Shown here: positions 17,493 through 24,573 of the stretch, one piece after another
Position numbering within the stretch: position 1 is the stretch's first letter
Layout: every line of letters begins with the position of its first letter
Assembly (NCBI GenBank): GCA_965203525.1
Contig: OZ241898.1
Location: 186,001 to 250,000, forward strand
Direction of reading: 5' to 3'
Origin: WTFV01 sp965203525
Lineage (GTDB): Bacteria > Acidobacteriota > Vicinamibacteria > Vicinamibacterales > UBA8438
Length of the DNA stretch: 64,000 bases
Translations under genes and position numbers: made by a program
Notes under the pieces: generated by a model
Told to the model about the DNA's origin: nothing
The model's input: only the letters and a program-made list of their open reading frames with translations
Database searches by the model: none

Positions 17493-18329
17493 ATGAATGC
17501 GGATCGCGGCGCGGCGCAGGCGGCGGAAACGGGAACGAGGCGGCGCCGGGACGCCCCGGGCGGACCGCCTCCGGTGGCCGCCGGGGTTCGGAAAGACGCA
17601 CCGGCGTCCGCGTGCCCGCTCCTGCGCGGCGATCTGGATGGATGGGCCGAATGCTGCACGCGCCGCTTCCTTCCGGTTGCGCGTGGCGTGGCGGGTGACG
17701 GCGAGAGGGCGCGCGACGCGCTCCAGAACAGTCTGCTGATCGTGCAGGCCAGGGTGGGCCAGTTCCGGGGCGGCCCGGTGGCGTGTCCCTGGGTCTGGAC
17801 GATCGTACGGCGCGAAGCGGCGCGCGGGGGATCGGAGCGGCGCGATGTCGCGCTGCACGACCGGTCGGTCGACCCGGTCTCCACGCGGCCGACTCCCGAG
17901 CGCGAGCTGCAGACCCGCGAGACGAGGGACCTGCTGTCGCAGGCGATCGGGCAGCTCCCGCCCCGGTACCGGGAGGTCGTGCGGTTGCGGGACCTCGAAG
18001 GTCGCTCGACCGCCGAGGCCGCCGGGCGCCTGCATCTGACCCCGTCCGGCGTGGCGTCCCGCCTGCAGCGGGCGCACCGGCTGCTTCGCGCCCGGCTGGA
18101 AGGTCAGATCGGGCGCCGGAGCGGAACCCGACCCGTGGCGTTGAAGCCCCGTCGCTCGCCGAAGACGTCGGCGGCCGCCCGGTGCGGACCGGGCGCGCCA
18201 CCCGCGGGCCTCCGCCCGCCGGGGCCCCGCGTACGCGAGGTCCTCGGCGGCGGCACCAGGGCTGCCGATCGGGAAGTCCGCGCGCCGAGCAATTTTTTGG
18301 GACGGATCCGCTCGTCGGACCCTCTATAG
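17493..18329 (+). CDS. ECF sigma factor at the head of the lanthipeptide locus
   Basis: A 278-residue ECF sigma factor. Region 2 spans about residues 40-110 (ARDALQNSLLIVQARVGQF; CPWVWTIVRREAA). Region 4 spans about 140-200 (IGQLPPRYREVVRLRDLEG, then the helix-turn-helix EAAGRLHLTPSGVASRLQRA). ATG 17493 is chosen because AACGGAGG precedes it; an upstream GTG at 17469 lacks a site. The tail after region 4 (about 70 residues) is low-complexity and is built from a repeat that recurs downstream, so it may be a gene extension gained by rearrangement. Its placement suggests control of the precursor genes; that is an inference. Confidence 0.8.
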   Translation: MNADRGAAQAAETGTRRRRDAPGGPPPVAAGVRKDAPASACPLLRGDLDGWAECCTRRFLPVARGVAGDGERARDALQNSLLIVQARVGQFRGGPVACPWVWTIVRREAARGGSERRDVALHDRSVDPVSTRPTPERELQTRETRDLLSQAIGQLPPRYREVVRLRDLEGRSTAEAAGRLHLTPSGVASRLQRAHRLLRARLEGQIGRRSGTRPVALKPRRSPKTSAAARCGPGAPPAGLRPPGPRVREVLGGGTRAADREVRAPSNFLGRIRSSDPL

Positions 18330-18368
18330 AGACATGAGCACGATGAAGGCGGCCACGGGTCGGACGAA
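18293..18368 (+). promoter_or_regulatory. Leader element, copy 1, upstream of precursor 1
   Basis: A T6 run (18293-18298) is followed by GGGACGGATCC, the palindrome CTCTATAGAG (18322-18331) and a conserved ATGAGCACGATGAAG block. Copies occur at 18846-18922 and, degenerate, at 24497-24563. The position suggests a promoter and 5' leader of the precursor mRNA or an operator; the exact role is not proven. Confidence 0.45.
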
Positions 18369-18530
18369 CCCGCCGGCGCCGGTCGGTTTCCCGGACCGGA
18401 CCCGCCAAGTCGTCGCGCACGCGAGGTCCTCGGCTGCGGTGTCGGGGCTGCCGAGCGGGAAATCCGTGCGCCGAGCACACGCCTCAGCATGCCGTCGAAA
18501 TGGGTCGACGGCTGGACGAAGGAGGGAAAG

Positions 18531-18656
18531 ATGCCTCGAATCCTCGCTCTGCAGTCCCTGCCCGTCTCCGGCAACCTGCCGGCCGACTACTACGCGGAGA
18601 GCGCGTGCAGTGCCGAGGGCTGCGCCTGCTCGACCGTCAGTTTCATCTGCGAGTAG
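18531..18656 (+). CDS. Class III lanthipeptide precursor 1
   Basis: A 41-residue peptide behind a strong AAGGAGGG site. The leader MPRILALQSLPVSG matches the class III leader pattern (for example ILELQNL of labyrinthopeptin precursors), in which an I/L-x-LQ helix is read by the synthetase. The C-terminal core SACSAEGCACSTVSFICE holds two Ser-x-x-Ser-x(2-3)-Cys blocks (SACSAEGC and STVSFIC). This arrangement is known to form labionin or lanthionine rings. An extra Cys lies between the rings. Both Pro residues (11 and 17) lie in the leader. Precursor 2 shares almost the whole leader. It is too short for most gene finders. Confidence 0.82.
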   Translation: MPRILALQSLPVSGNLPADYYAESACSAEGCACSTVSFICE

Positions 18657-18666
18657 GGCCGCCACC

Positions 18667-18695
18667 GGAAGGCGGAGCGCTCTGCTCCGCCTTCC
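18667..18695 (+). terminator. Hairpin after precursor 1
   Basis: A perfect 12-bp stem GGAAGGCGGAGC / GCTCCGCCTTCC with a GCTCT loop starts 10 bp after the stop codon. The following T-tract is weak (CTTCCTT), so it is likely a partial terminator or RNA stabiliser that favours precursor over downstream transcript. Confidence 0.65.
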
Positions 18696-18697
18696 TT

Positions 18698-18845
18698 CGA
18701 CTCCCGAGCGCGAGCTGCAGACCCGCGAGACGATGGGCCTGCTGTCGCAGACGATCGGGCAGCTCCCGCCCCGGTACCAGGAGGTCGTGGGGTTGCGGGA
18801 CCTCGAAGGCCGCTCGACCGCCGAGGCCGCCGGGCGCCTGCATCT
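18698..18845 (+). pseudogene. Fragment of ECF sigma region 4
   Basis: About 148 bp nearly identical to 17890-18037, encoding IGQLPPRYQEVVGLRDLEG and EAAGRLHL. It has no start codon or region 2 and is cut off at a T-run where the helix-turn-helix should continue. It is a by-product of the tandem duplication that gave precursor 2. Confidence 0.85.
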
Positions 18846-18922
18846 TTTTTGGGACGGATCCGCTCGTCGGACCCTCTATAGAGAGACATGAGCACGATGA
18901 AGGCGGCCACGGGTCGGACGAA
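18846..18922 (+). promoter_or_regulatory. Leader element, copy 2, upstream of precursor 2
   Basis: The same T-run, GGGACGGATCC, CTCTATAGAG palindrome (18874-18883) and ATGAGCACGATGAAG block as at 18293-18368. The open frame that starts at this ATG does not stay in register between the two copies, so the block is probably untranslated. Confidence 0.45.
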
Positions 18923-19081
18923 CCCGCCGGCGCCGGTCGGTTTTCCGGACCGGATCCGCCAAGTCGTCGCGCACGCGAGGTCCTCGGCTGCGGTGTCGGG
19001 GCTGCCGAGCGGGATCCGTGCGCCGAGCACACGCTTCAGCATGCCGTCGAAATGGGTCGATGGCTGGACGAAGGAGGAAAG

Positions 19082-19201
19082 ATGCCTCGAATCCTCGCTC
19101 TGCAGTCCCTGCCCGTCTCCGGCAACTCGCCGGCCGACTACTACGCGGAGAGCACCCTCAGTATCGAGGTCTGCTCGACCGTCAGTTTTGCCTGCGAGTA
19201 G
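19082..19201 (+). CDS. Class III lanthipeptide precursor 2
   Basis: A 39-residue peptide behind AAGGAGG. The leader MPRILALQSLPVSGN is identical to that of precursor 1, and PADYYAES is also kept; one leader residue differs (Leu16 to Ser). The core STLSIEVCSTVSFACE is different: two clean Ser-x-x-Ser-x(2-3)-Cys motifs (STLSIEVC, STVSFAC) directly adjoin, as in SapB- and labyrinthopeptin-type peptides. The extra cysteines of precursor 1 are gone. Identical leaders with a divergent first ring fit two substrates for one synthetase. Confidence 0.82.
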   Translation: MPRILALQSLPVSGNSPADYYAESTLSIEVCSTVSFACE

Positions 19202-19212
19202 GGGCCGCCACC

Positions 19213-19241
19213 GGAAGGCGGAGCGCTCCGCTCCGCCTTCC
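19213..19241 (+). terminator. Hairpin between precursor 2 and LanKC
   Basis: The same 12-bp perfect stem as after precursor 1, with a GCTCC loop, ending 29 bp before the LanKC GTG. A leaky terminator here would give the excess of precursor over enzyme that is usual in lanthipeptide operons. Confidence 0.65.
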
Positions 19242-19270
19242 TTCCATTCGTTTCCATGAGGAGAAATGCC

Positions 19271-22072
19271 GTGCCGCTTCCGCTTCTGATTGACGTCAGC
19301 CCCATGGACACGCTGCTGGACGACGAGTTCTACGAAAGCCTGGATCTGTACGAACCGAAAGCACGCGGATTTCAGGAAGTCGCCGCGCGGCATATCCCGC
19401 CGAAGTGGACGACGAGCCGCAAGGGCATCTGGTGCATGTGCCGGCCGGATGACGTCCGTCTTCCCGAACAGGGCTGGAAAATCCACGTGTCCAGCACGCC
19501 GAACGACGCGGCCGCGGTGCTTTCGATCGCAACCCGTCTGTTCGTCCGTCAGGGAACGGCGTTCAAGTTCGCAATCGACGAGTTCATCCTGTCGCTGCAG
19601 AACGGCAAGTCGTGGTCGCGCGGCGGGTCCGGGAAGTTCATCACCGGCTATCCGGCGGACGCCGCGAAGTGCCTCGCGCTGCTCGATCTTCTGCGCGATT
19701 CGTTGTGCGGGTACGACGGTCCCTACGTCCTGTCGGACCGGCGGTACAAGGACAGCCGCGTGGTCCACTATCGATACGGCGGCTTCACGCCGAGACAGCG
19801 GCTCACGGCCCGGGGGGAGAGAATCCATCTGCTCCGCATGCCCGGCGGCCGACTTCACGAGGACGTTCGGAAACCGTACTTCGATCTTCCCGAAGAAGTT
19901 CCGGATCTCGTTCCGGACACGACCGATCACCGGGACCAGTCGACGATGACCCTGAAGGACGGCCGCTACGCGATCGAGTCCGCCATTTCGTTCTCGAACT
20001 CCGGCGGAGTGTATCTTGGACGCGACCGGCGGAACGGCAGCCAGGTCGTGATCAAGGAGGCCAGGCCCTTCGCGAGCATGACGCGAAACGGACTCGACGC
20101 CGTGGCGCTGCTCAGAAAGGAGCATCGCATTCATCGGTTGCTGGAGGACGCGGGCGTCGCGCCCCGGCCGCTGGACTTCTTCCGGGACTGGGAGCACTAC
20201 TACTTCGTCCAGGAGTTCATCGCGGGCATGAACCTCCGGCGGCACATGGCGACGCGCCAGGTGGCGATTCGGACCCGCGTCGGCCGCGCCGACCTGCGGA
20301 AGTTCTTCGGACACTACCGCCGCCTCTATCTCAGAATTGCGCTGGCGCTGCAGGTCATGCACGAACGGAACGTCGTTTTCGGAGACGTGTCGCACCTGAA
20401 TCTGATGGTGTCCCCGGACGGCGAGGAAATACGCTTCATCGATTTCGAAGGCGCCGTCGAAACGGGGGTGGACCTGTCTCTGCCGCTCGCAACCCCCGGG
20501 TTCACGTCCCGAAGACTGACCGGCCGCCCGTGGACTCCGACCCGCGCCGACGACTGCTATGGTCTGGGGGCGCTCATGTTCGCCGGCGTGATGCCGGTCA
20601 ATCACGTCCTGACCCTGGACGGGCGGGCCGTCGAGAGGTTTCTCGACGCGTGGCGGGGCGACCTGGGAATGCCGGCGGAATACGCGGAGATCGTGCGGGG
20701 CCTGATGCATCCCGACCCGGAACGGCGGTGGAGCGTGACCGCTGCCATCGCAGCACTTCGCCGGCCCCGCGAACCGGGGAAGCGGACCGGAACCCGGAAC
20801 GGCGCGCGTCGCGCGGCGGCGAGGGAAAACCTGCGACGGACCGTCGACTATATCCTGGCCAATGGATCGCCGGATCGGCTCGATCGGCTGGTTCCCGCGG
20901 ACCCGGGTGTCTTCCGGACGAACGGACTCAACGTTGCGTGGGGCGCGACCGGAGTGGCGTGGTGCCTGAAACGGATCGACGGGAGCGTGCCGGCGTGGAT
21001 GGTCGAATGGATTCGCCGCCGGCTGGGAGACGGGACGGCGCAAGAGATGACGGCGGGGCTGTACGTCGGCCTGTCCGGCGTGGCGTGGGGATTGTACGAA
21101 ATCGGACTGATCGAAGAGGCGATGACGCTCATCGACGAATCGCACCGCAGACTGGGATCGATCGTCGAGTGCCCGGACCTGTTCTACGGCGTCGCCGGCT
21201 GGGGAATGGCGAACCTGAAGTTTCACTTGTGGACCGGGGAGCAACGGTATCTCGATCGCGCGGTGGACGCGGGCAACCGAATTGTCCGCGCCAGGGTCGA
21301 GACCGGCGGCGGCTGGGCGTGGAGGTCTTTCGGGCAGACCGGCTGTTCGTTCGGCCACGGGGCGGCCGGCGTCAGCCTGTTCCTACTCTATCTCCATCTC
21401 GCCACCGGGGATACGGCGTTCCGGGACGCCGGATGGAACGGCGTCAGGTTCATCCTGTCGAAGGCGCGGGTTACGCCCGACGGCGGCCGGAGCTGGCTCG
21501 CATACGAAGAGCACGTGACGCATATGCCGTACCACCGCTGGGGGAGCGCGGGCATCGGGGCCGTGCTGCTCCGGTACCGCGCCGTGAGAGACGACCCGGC
21601 CGTCGAAGAGACCCTGAAGCACGCGGTCGTGGATTGCGACAGGAAATACACCGTCTTCCCGGGTCGCTTCGCCGGACTGGCCGGAATCGGCGACTTCGCC
21701 GTCGACATGCTGCAGTTCGGCTATCAGGCGCCGCGGGCTCGCAAGATGTGCAGGAAGGTGCTCGATGGAGTCATGCTGTTCGCGATTGAAAAGCGCGACG
21801 GACTGGCGTTTCCGGGCGAGGGAGGTACGCGCATAAGCTGCGATTTCGGGACCGGGGGCGCGGGAATCGCCACGTTCATGCATCGGGTTCTCGCCGACGC
21901 GGGTCCGGCGTTCCTGGTGGACGAGCTGGTCGAAGGCGCAGGAGATCGGAAGAACGGAACGGCCGGGCCGCGTCCGGACCCGGCGGTGGAGCAACCGGTT
22001 CGGCGCCCGCGGATTTCGGCGCAAGCCGTTTCCGGGGACGCCGAACCGGCGCAAGGAAGGGGTGCGGCATGA
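19271..22072 (+). CDS. lanKC: Class III lanthionine synthetase LanKC
   Basis: About 933 residues with three domains. The N-terminal phospho-Ser/Thr lyase (1-220) has WKIHVSSTP, SRGGSGKFITGYP and HYRYGGF. The kinase (235-495) has VVIKE (Lys near 262), FGDVSHLNLMV (catalytic loop) and FIDFEGA (metal-binding Asp). The C-terminal LanC-like cyclase (515-885) reads SFGHGAAGV where zinc-binding cyclases have a Cys-His-Gly motif, so it probably lacks zinc, as class III enzymes do. It phosphorylates and dehydrates Ser/Thr of the precursors and closes rings on Cys. GTG 19271 is preferred because AGGAG lies 7 bp before it; ATG 19256 in the same frame has no site. The stop overlaps the next start (ATGA). 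Confidence 0.9.
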   Translation: MPLPLLIDVSPMDTLLDDEFYESLDLYEPKARGFQEVAARHIPPKWTTSRKGIWCMCRPDDVRLPEQGWKIHVSSTPNDAAAVLSIATRLFVRQGTAFKFAIDEFILSLQNGKSWSRGGSGKFITGYPADAAKCLALLDLLRDSLCGYDGPYVLSDRRYKDSRVVHYRYGGFTPRQRLTARGERIHLLRMPGGRLHEDVRKPYFDLPEEVPDLVPDTTDHRDQSTMTLKDGRYAIESAISFSNSGGVYLGRDRRNGSQVVIKEARPFASMTRNGLDAVALLRKEHRIHRLLEDAGVAPRPLDFFRDWEHYYFVQEFIAGMNLRRHMATRQVAIRTRVGRADLRKFFGHYRRLYLRIALALQVMHERNVVFGDVSHLNLMVSPDGEEIRFIDFEGAVETGVDLSLPLATPGFTSRRLTGRPWTPTRADDCYGLGALMFAGVMPVNHVLTLDGRAVERFLDAWRGDLGMPAEYAEIVRGLMHPDPERRWSVTAAIAALRRPREPGKRTGTRNGARRAAARENLRRTVDYILANGSPDRLDRLVPADPGVFRTNGLNVAWGATGVAWCLKRIDGSVPAWMVEWIRRRLGDGTAQEMTAGLYVGLSGVAWGLYEIGLIEEAMTLIDESHRRLGSIVECPDLFYGVAGWGMANLKFHLWTGEQRYLDRAVDAGNRIVRARVETGGGWAWRSFGQTGCSFGHGAAGVSLFLLYLHLATGDTAFRDAGWNGVRFILSKARVTPDGGRSWLAYEEHVTHMPYHRWGSAGIGAVLLRYRAVRDDPAVEETLKHAVVDCDRKYTVFPGRFAGLAGIGDFAVDMLQFGYQAPRARKMCRKVLDGVMLFAIEKRDGLAFPGEGGTRISCDFGTGGAGIATFMHRVLADAGPAFLVDELVEGAGDRKNGTAGPRPDPAVEQPVRRPRISAQAVSGDAEPAQGRGAA

Positions 22073-24483
22073 TGAGGGATTTCCGAGTCACCCTGCGGGC
22101 GTTGCGGCGCCGCCCGCTGTTCACGGCGCTGACGATCGCCACCCTCAGCCTCGGCATCGGCGCGACGACGGCGGTCTGGTCCTTCGTCGACGGCGTCCTG
22201 CTGTCGCCGCTTCCCTATCGCCAGCCGGAACGGCTGATGATGGTGCAGGTCGTCATTCCGGAACTGGAGGATCGCCTTCCGATCCTGTTGCCCAACCCGC
22301 GGGCCGTCGACGCGTGGTGGCGGGGATGCGAAGCGAGTTGCCGCGAGGTCGCCGCCATGCAGTCGAACCGGGTGCTCGTCGGCGGCGCCGGCGGGGCGCC
22401 GGAAGCGCTCGACACGTGGCGGGTCACGCCCGGCTTCTTCGAGTTGCTGGGCGTCGAACCGCTGCTCGGGCGGGTGTTCGGCTTCGGCGCGCGGGAACCG
22501 GCCGCGGTCCTGACCTTCGGCTTGTGGCAGCGCCGCTACGGAGGGGATCCGTCGGTGCTCGGCCGCGTCGTCACCCTCGACGAACAGCCGGTCGAGATCG
22601 TCGGGGTCCTGCCGGCGTCGTTCCGCTTTCCGCGGTTCCAGCATCTGAACGTCGAGAGCCCGCCGGGGCAGGCGCAGTTGTTCGAAACGCTCACCTGGCC
22701 CGAATGGATGGTGGAGGCGTCCGGCAACAATTGGGGCTACCCGGCGCTGCTGCGCCTGCCGCCGGACACGACGGCGGCGCAGGCGGCCGCGGAGATGGAC
22801 GCGGTTCTGGAGCATTCGTTCGCAGGCGGGCCGTATCACCCGCGGGTGCGGCTCCGGCCGCTGTCCGAAACGGTGACCGCCGCCGTGCGCGGTCCGCTCT
22901 GGCTGCTGCTGGCGGCCGCCGCGGCCGTGCTGCTGATCGCCGTCGTGAACCTGTCCGCCATGCTCGGCGCCCGCTGGCTGGAACGCCGGCGGGAGGTCGC
23001 GCTGCGGCGGGCGGTGGGCGCCCCGCCGCGCGACGCGGTACTGCTGGTGCTGCGGGAGTGCCTCGTGCTCGCGGCGGCGGGCGGGGTCGGGGGCGTGGTG
23101 ACGGCGCACGCGGGGTTGCGGGCCCTGCTCGCGTCCCTGCCGGCCGATCTGCCGCGGATCGACGAAGTGGCGATAGACGGGTCGGTGCTCGCGGCGGCGG
23201 TCGGCGTCACGCTCGTCTGCGGGGTGTCGTGCGCGCTGGCGCCGGCGTGGCAGGCCCGCCGCGCCGATTCGCTGGAGACGATCAAGACGGACAACGCCGC
23301 CGCGCGGCGCCAGGGAACGGGGCCGGGCCTGCTCGTGACCCTCGAGGTCGCGTTCGGAATCGGACTGCTGATCGTCGCCGGACTGCTGATCAGCAGTTTC
23401 CTGCGCGTGCTGAACACGGACCGCGGTTTCGACGTCGAGAACCTGCTTGCGACGGCCGTCATGCTTCCGCCCGGGCGCTACCAGGATCCGGAACGCATCA
23501 CCCGCTTCCATGACGAGGTCCTGCGCGAATTGCGGAACGCGCCGGGGGTGCGCGGGGTCGGGCTCGTCCAGCGCCTGCCGCTCGAGGGCGGATTCTTCGG
23601 CGACATGCTCGCCCGGGACGACGATCGGCGGCCGGGCGCGGAACGCCCGCGGGCGCAATACCGCTTCGTGAACCCGGACTACCTGCGGACGATGGGCATC
23701 GCCGTCAGCCGCGGCCGGACGTTCACCGCGGCGGATCGGGGGCGGCGTCCCATCGTGATCAGCGCGCACGCGGCCCGGACCCTGTGGCCCGGGGAGGATC
23801 CGATCGGGCGGCTGGTGCGCCGCGGGGACGCACTCCCGCCGCGGGAAGTGGTCGGTGTGACCGTCGACGCGCGAATCGTTTCCATCGAGCATGACGCCGG
23901 TTCCATCGCGTACGTTCCGTACTGGGATATGCCCCTGCCCCTGCCCGGCGGCATGTACGTCGTGCGAACCGCGACCGATCCGATGGCGATGGTCGCGTCG
24001 ATGACCGAGGCGGTGGGGCGGGTCGACCCGGCGGCGTCGGCGCACGACTTCCGGACGATGGACACCGTCCTGGCGCGCGCGGTCGCCCTGCGCCGCTCGC
24101 AGTTCTTGCTGACCGCCGCCTTCGCGCTGGCGGGCGTGCTGCTGGTGGGACTCGGGGTCTACGGGGTGGTGGCGACGTGGGCGGCGCGGCGGCGGACCGA
24201 ATTCGCGATTCGCCTCGCCCTCGGCGGCGGCGCGTTCCGCCTGATCGCGATGGTGCTCTGGCAGGGCATGCGGCCGGCGGCGGTTGGAGTCGTCCTCGGC
24301 CTGGGCGCTTCGGTCGCGGCGGGCCGGGCGCTGGCGGCGCTGCTGTACGAAGTGTCGCCGCACGACTGGGTCGTGCTGAGCGCGGCGGTGCTGGTTGTCC
24401 TGGCGGCCGTGGCGGCCGGGTGCCTCGTGCCCGCCGTGCGCGCGGTCCGCATCCCGGTCTGGGGACTTCTCAGGTCCGAATGA
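22069..24483 (+). CDS. ADOP-type MacB/FtsX permease 1, coupled to LanKC
   Basis: An 804-residue permease without an ATPase domain. It has an N-terminal membrane segment (LTIATLSLGIGATTAVWSFV) and a MacB-type periplasmic domain (about 60-265). FtsX membrane triplets follow near 275-410, then a second periplasmic part and a second FtsX unit at 680-800. This duplicated layout is typical of the acidobacterial orphan permeases. Its ATG overlaps the LanKC stop, so both are made together, suggesting export, immunity or sensing of the lanthipeptides. It must borrow an ATPase from elsewhere. The downstream copy is near-identical except in two periplasmic stretches (about residues 83-120 and 188-225). 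Confidence 0.88.
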   Translation: MMRDFRVTLRALRRRPLFTALTIATLSLGIGATTAVWSFVDGVLLSPLPYRQPERLMMVQVVIPELEDRLPILLPNPRAVDAWWRGCEASCREVAAMQSNRVLVGGAGGAPEALDTWRVTPGFFELLGVEPLLGRVFGFGAREPAAVLTFGLWQRRYGGDPSVLGRVVTLDEQPVEIVGVLPASFRFPRFQHLNVESPPGQAQLFETLTWPEWMVEASGNNWGYPALLRLPPDTTAAQAAAEMDAVLEHSFAGGPYHPRVRLRPLSETVTAAVRGPLWLLLAAAAAVLLIAVVNLSAMLGARWLERRREVALRRAVGAPPRDAVLLVLRECLVLAAAGGVGGVVTAHAGLRALLASLPADLPRIDEVAIDGSVLAAAVGVTLVCGVSCALAPAWQARRADSLETIKTDNAAARRQGTGPGLLVTLEVAFGIGLLIVAGLLISSFLRVLNTDRGFDVENLLATAVMLPPGRYQDPERITRFHDEVLRELRNAPGVRGVGLVQRLPLEGGFFGDMLARDDDRRPGAERPRAQYRFVNPDYLRTMGIAVSRGRTFTAADRGRRPIVISAHAARTLWPGEDPIGRLVRRGDALPPREVVGVTVDARIVSIEHDAGSIAYVPYWDMPLPLPGGMYVVRTATDPMAMVASMTEAVGRVDPAASAHDFRTMDTVLARAVALRRSQFLLTAAFALAGVLLVGLGVYGVVATWAARRRTEFAIRLALGGGAFRLIAMVLWQGMRPAAVGVVLGLGASVAAGRALAALLYEVSPHDWVVLSAAVLVVLAAVAAGCLVPAVRAVRIPVWGLLRSE

Positions 24484-24496
24484 CGAACGTGCTGGT

Positions 24497-24563
24497 CCGT
24501 TCGTCGGACCCTTTATCCATAGTAGAGACATGAGCACGATGAAGACGCCACGGGTCGGACGAA
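24497..24563 (+). promoter_or_regulatory. Degenerate leader element, copy 3, before permease 2
   Basis: TCGTCGGACCCTTTATCCAT and AGAGACATGAGCACGATGAA resemble the element before both precursor genes, but the CTCTATAGAG palindrome is broken by an insertion. It fills most of the 90 bp between the permeases and suggests the permease duplication drew on the same leader sequence. Confidence 0.45.
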
Positions 24564-24573
24564 GGGGTGCGGC

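Larger units (their letters stand above)
17890..19242 (+). repeat. Tandem duplication that created two precursor units
   Basis: Copy A (17890-18697) runs from sigma region 4 through precursor 1 and its hairpin. Copy B (18698-19242) repeats this for precursor 2, with about 255 bp (equivalent to 18038-18292) deleted; the junction is at the T-run near 18846. The match outside the deletion is nearly exact. A shorter imperfect repeat of about 60 bp (18229-18291, 18419-18478, 18969-19026) lies inside. Confidence 0.85.

Noticed and set aside
18334..19259. Two ORFs starting MSTMKAATGRTNPP upstream of the precursors
   Set aside because: A small indel between the two copies throws them out of register, and they overlap the precursors in another frame. 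The conserved DNA is better explained as a leader or promoter.
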